Shown one piece after another: positions 62,701-64,000 of a stretch of 64,000 nt of DNA. Made by a program: the position numbers and the translations under genes. The notes beneath the pieces are model-generated. The model did not search any database and was not told the DNA's origin. It saw nothing but the letters and a program-made list of their open reading frames with translations. Where the stretch lies: positions 1 to 64,000 of the forward strand of contig NZ_JBPOEA010000010.1 of NCBI RefSeq assembly GCF_052060035.1, in the 5' to 3' direction. The stretch comes from Fodinibius sp052060035. Lineage in GTDB: Bacteria > Bacteroidota > Rhodothermia > Balneolales > Balneolaceae. How positions within the stretch are numbered: position 1 is the stretch's first letter; each line of letters opens with the position of its first letter.

Positions 62701-64000
62701 ATGCGCCAAATAATTCAGGATCTCAAATCAGGAGAAACGATATTAGAAGAAGTACCTACTCCGAGAGTGGGGGCTGGCAAAGTATTAATTAAAACCCACC
62801 GGAGCCTTGTTTCTTTAGGCACCGAAAAGATGCTGGTCAATTTTGGTCAGGCCAACCTATTAGAGAAAGCCCGCCAGCAGCCTGAAAAAGTCAAACAGGT
62901 TATCGATAAAATGAAAACCGATGGTATCAAGCCAACCTTCGAGGCTGTATTCCGCAAGTTGGATACCCCACTGCCGCTGGGCTACAGCCAGGCGGGAGAA
63001 GTAATTGCCGTAGGAAAGGGAGTTACCGAATTTCAGATCGGTGACCGCGTGATCTCCAACGGCAATCATGCTGAGATTGTGTCTGTTCCTAAGAACCTGG
63101 TTGCTAAAATTCCTGTTGGTGTTACCTACGACGAAGCCGCCTTTACGGTAGTGGGAGCTATCGGCCTGCAGGGCATTCGTCTTATAGAACCTACCTTTGG
63201 AGAAAACGTAGTAGTCTTAGGACTGGGATTAATAGGGTTAATATCGGCTCAGCTTTTGAAAGCTAACGGATGTGATGTGATAGGGTTGGATCTTGATCAA
63301 GAAAAAGTTGAACGAGCTCGTTCATATGGAATTACAGCGATCAATTCCGGTCAACAAGACGCTGTTAAGTTTGTAAAAAAGAAGAATGGGGATATTGGAG
63401 CTGATGCGGTGTTGATTACCGCCAGTACAAAGTCCAATGCTGTTATTAAACAGGCAGCCAATATGAGTCGCAAGCGTGGGCGTATTGTGCTGGTGGGGGT
63501 CGTGGGATTGGATATTGACCGATCGGACTTTTATGAAAAGGAACTGAGTTTTCAGGTGAGTTGTTCCTATGGTCCGGGTCGTTATGATGAAGAGTATGAA
63601 CAGAAAGGTAAAGATTATCCGTTGCCGTATGTGCGATGGACAGAGAAGCGGAATTTCCAGGCGGTGCTGCGAGCCATGGCAGAAGGGCAGTTGGATGTGG
63701 AGTCGCTGATAACCGAGCGCGTGCCGCTGGAGGATTATGAGGAGATTTATGGGGATATGGATGGGATGGATAGCATCGCTTCTATCCTGGAGTATCCATT
63801 GAAGACGGAGGATTCTCAGGAATACACTGAGGGCGCAGAGAAAAATAATAGAACGATTAAAGTAGGTGATATTTCTTTTGAGGGGGGGACGGGTACGATG
63901 GCCGTAATAGGCGCAGGTAATTTTACCCAGGCGATGATTATGCCATCTCTTAAGGATGCCGGTGCAACAGTGAAGTACATTGTTAGTTCTGGCGGATTGT
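62701..64000 (+). CDS. Bi-domain dehydrogenase: MDR (zinc-type alcohol dehydrogenase-like) fused to Gfo/Idh/MocA (partial, 3' cut)
   Basis: The gene runs off the window. It starts at ATG 62701, right after the previous stop. The N-terminal MDR half has the GroES-like part (PLPLGYSQAGEVIAVGKGVT) and a Rossmann domain (VVVLGLGLIGLISAQLLKAN), up to about residue 370. After a linker, a second Rossmann fold begins (GTMAVIGAGNFTQAMIMPSL), the Gfo/Idh/MocA domain. Fusions of this order occur in polysaccharide loci. Base composition is visibly less AT-rich than in the genes before it. Confidence 0.88.
   Translation, partial: MRQIIQDLKSGETILEEVPTPRVGAGKVLIKTHRSLVSLGTEKMLVNFGQANLLEKARQQPEKVKQVIDKMKTDGIKPTFEAVFRKLDTPLPLGYSQAGEVIAVGKGVTEFQIGDRVISNGNHAEIVSVPKNLVAKIPVGVTYDEAAFTVVGAIGLQGIRLIEPTFGENVVVLGLGLIGLISAQLLKANGCDVIGLDLDQEKVERARSYGITAINSGQQDAVKFVKKKNGDIGADAVLITASTKSNAVIKQAANMSRKRGRIVLVGVVGLDIDRSDFYEKELSFQVSCSYGPGRYDEEYEQKGKDYPLPYVRWTEKRNFQAVLRAMAEGQLDVESLITERVPLEDYEEIYGDMDGMDSIASILEYPLKTEDSQEYTEGAEKNNRTIKVGDISFEGGTGTMAVIGAGNFTQAMIMPSLKDAGATVKYIVSSGGL

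Overview
The window is chromosomal DNA from a Gram-negative bacterium of the Bacteroidota/Rhodothermota/Balneolota neighbourhood. A Balneolota-like halophile is my best guess. The guess rests on the tuf-trnW-secE-nusG-rplKAJL-rpoBC order, the long RpoC (1448 aa), several TTG/GTG starts, lipoprotein-type M1 peptidase and NodT-type outer-membrane proteins, and a Wzi/Wzz-type exopolysaccharide locus. No 16S gene is present, so the assignment is inference.

Layout. 1-11.6 kb is the core translation/transcription operon: end of EF-Tu, tRNA-Trp, SecE, NusG, L11, L1, L10, L7/L12, RpoB, RpoC, closed by a strong terminator. 11.7-21.7 kb is housekeeping: a YtxH protein, transaldolase, RarA, an FMN reductase, a two-component pair, an M1 peptidase lipoprotein, a CheY-like regulator, and a sensor kinase gene ruined by at least three lesions. 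22-27.8 kb is a complete tripartite RND efflux operon (outer-membrane factor, adaptor, pump).

28.1-46 kb is an accessory zone that begins at two tRNA genes (Leu-TAA and a CAT-anticodon tRNA) with a phage-type tyrosine recombinase just downstream. It contains a run of toxin-antitoxin modules (VapBC, Phd/RelE, AbrB/Doc, FitAB-like) interleaved with IS110-family elements. Two of these modules lie between short inverted ends that resemble integron attC half-sites, although no integron integrase is visible. Next comes a roughly 0.8-kb AT-rich, motif-dense region containing a diverged duplication, followed by an unknown gene, a small HTH gene and a lambda-O-like replication protein. Together these look like the replication module of an integrated plasmid, satellite or IME. 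From 39.2 to 46 kb, two MntA/HepT (MNT/HEPN) modules, a broken third nucleotidyltransferase module and a lipoprotein gene are embedded in a set of interspersed non-coding repeats (here R1-R5), one of them a 169-bp pair differing at one base.

44-64 kb is a surface polysaccharide locus: Wzi-like outer-membrane protein, a Wzz/GumC-like chain-length protein with no ATG start, then an AT-rich operon for a modified sugar (SDR, LegC-like aminotransferase, NeuD-like acyltransferase, PtmE-like CBS/nucleotidyltransferase), four glycosyltransferases, a Wzx flippase, a Wzy/ligase-like polymerase, an asparagine-synthase-like enzyme without the N-terminal Cys, an LhgO-like oxidase, a Gfo/Idh/MocA dehydrogenase, and the start of a fused MDR/Gfo-Idh dehydrogenase that runs off the window. 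The genes are nearly all on one strand with overlaps or very short gaps, so they probably act as one Wzx/Wzy pathway.
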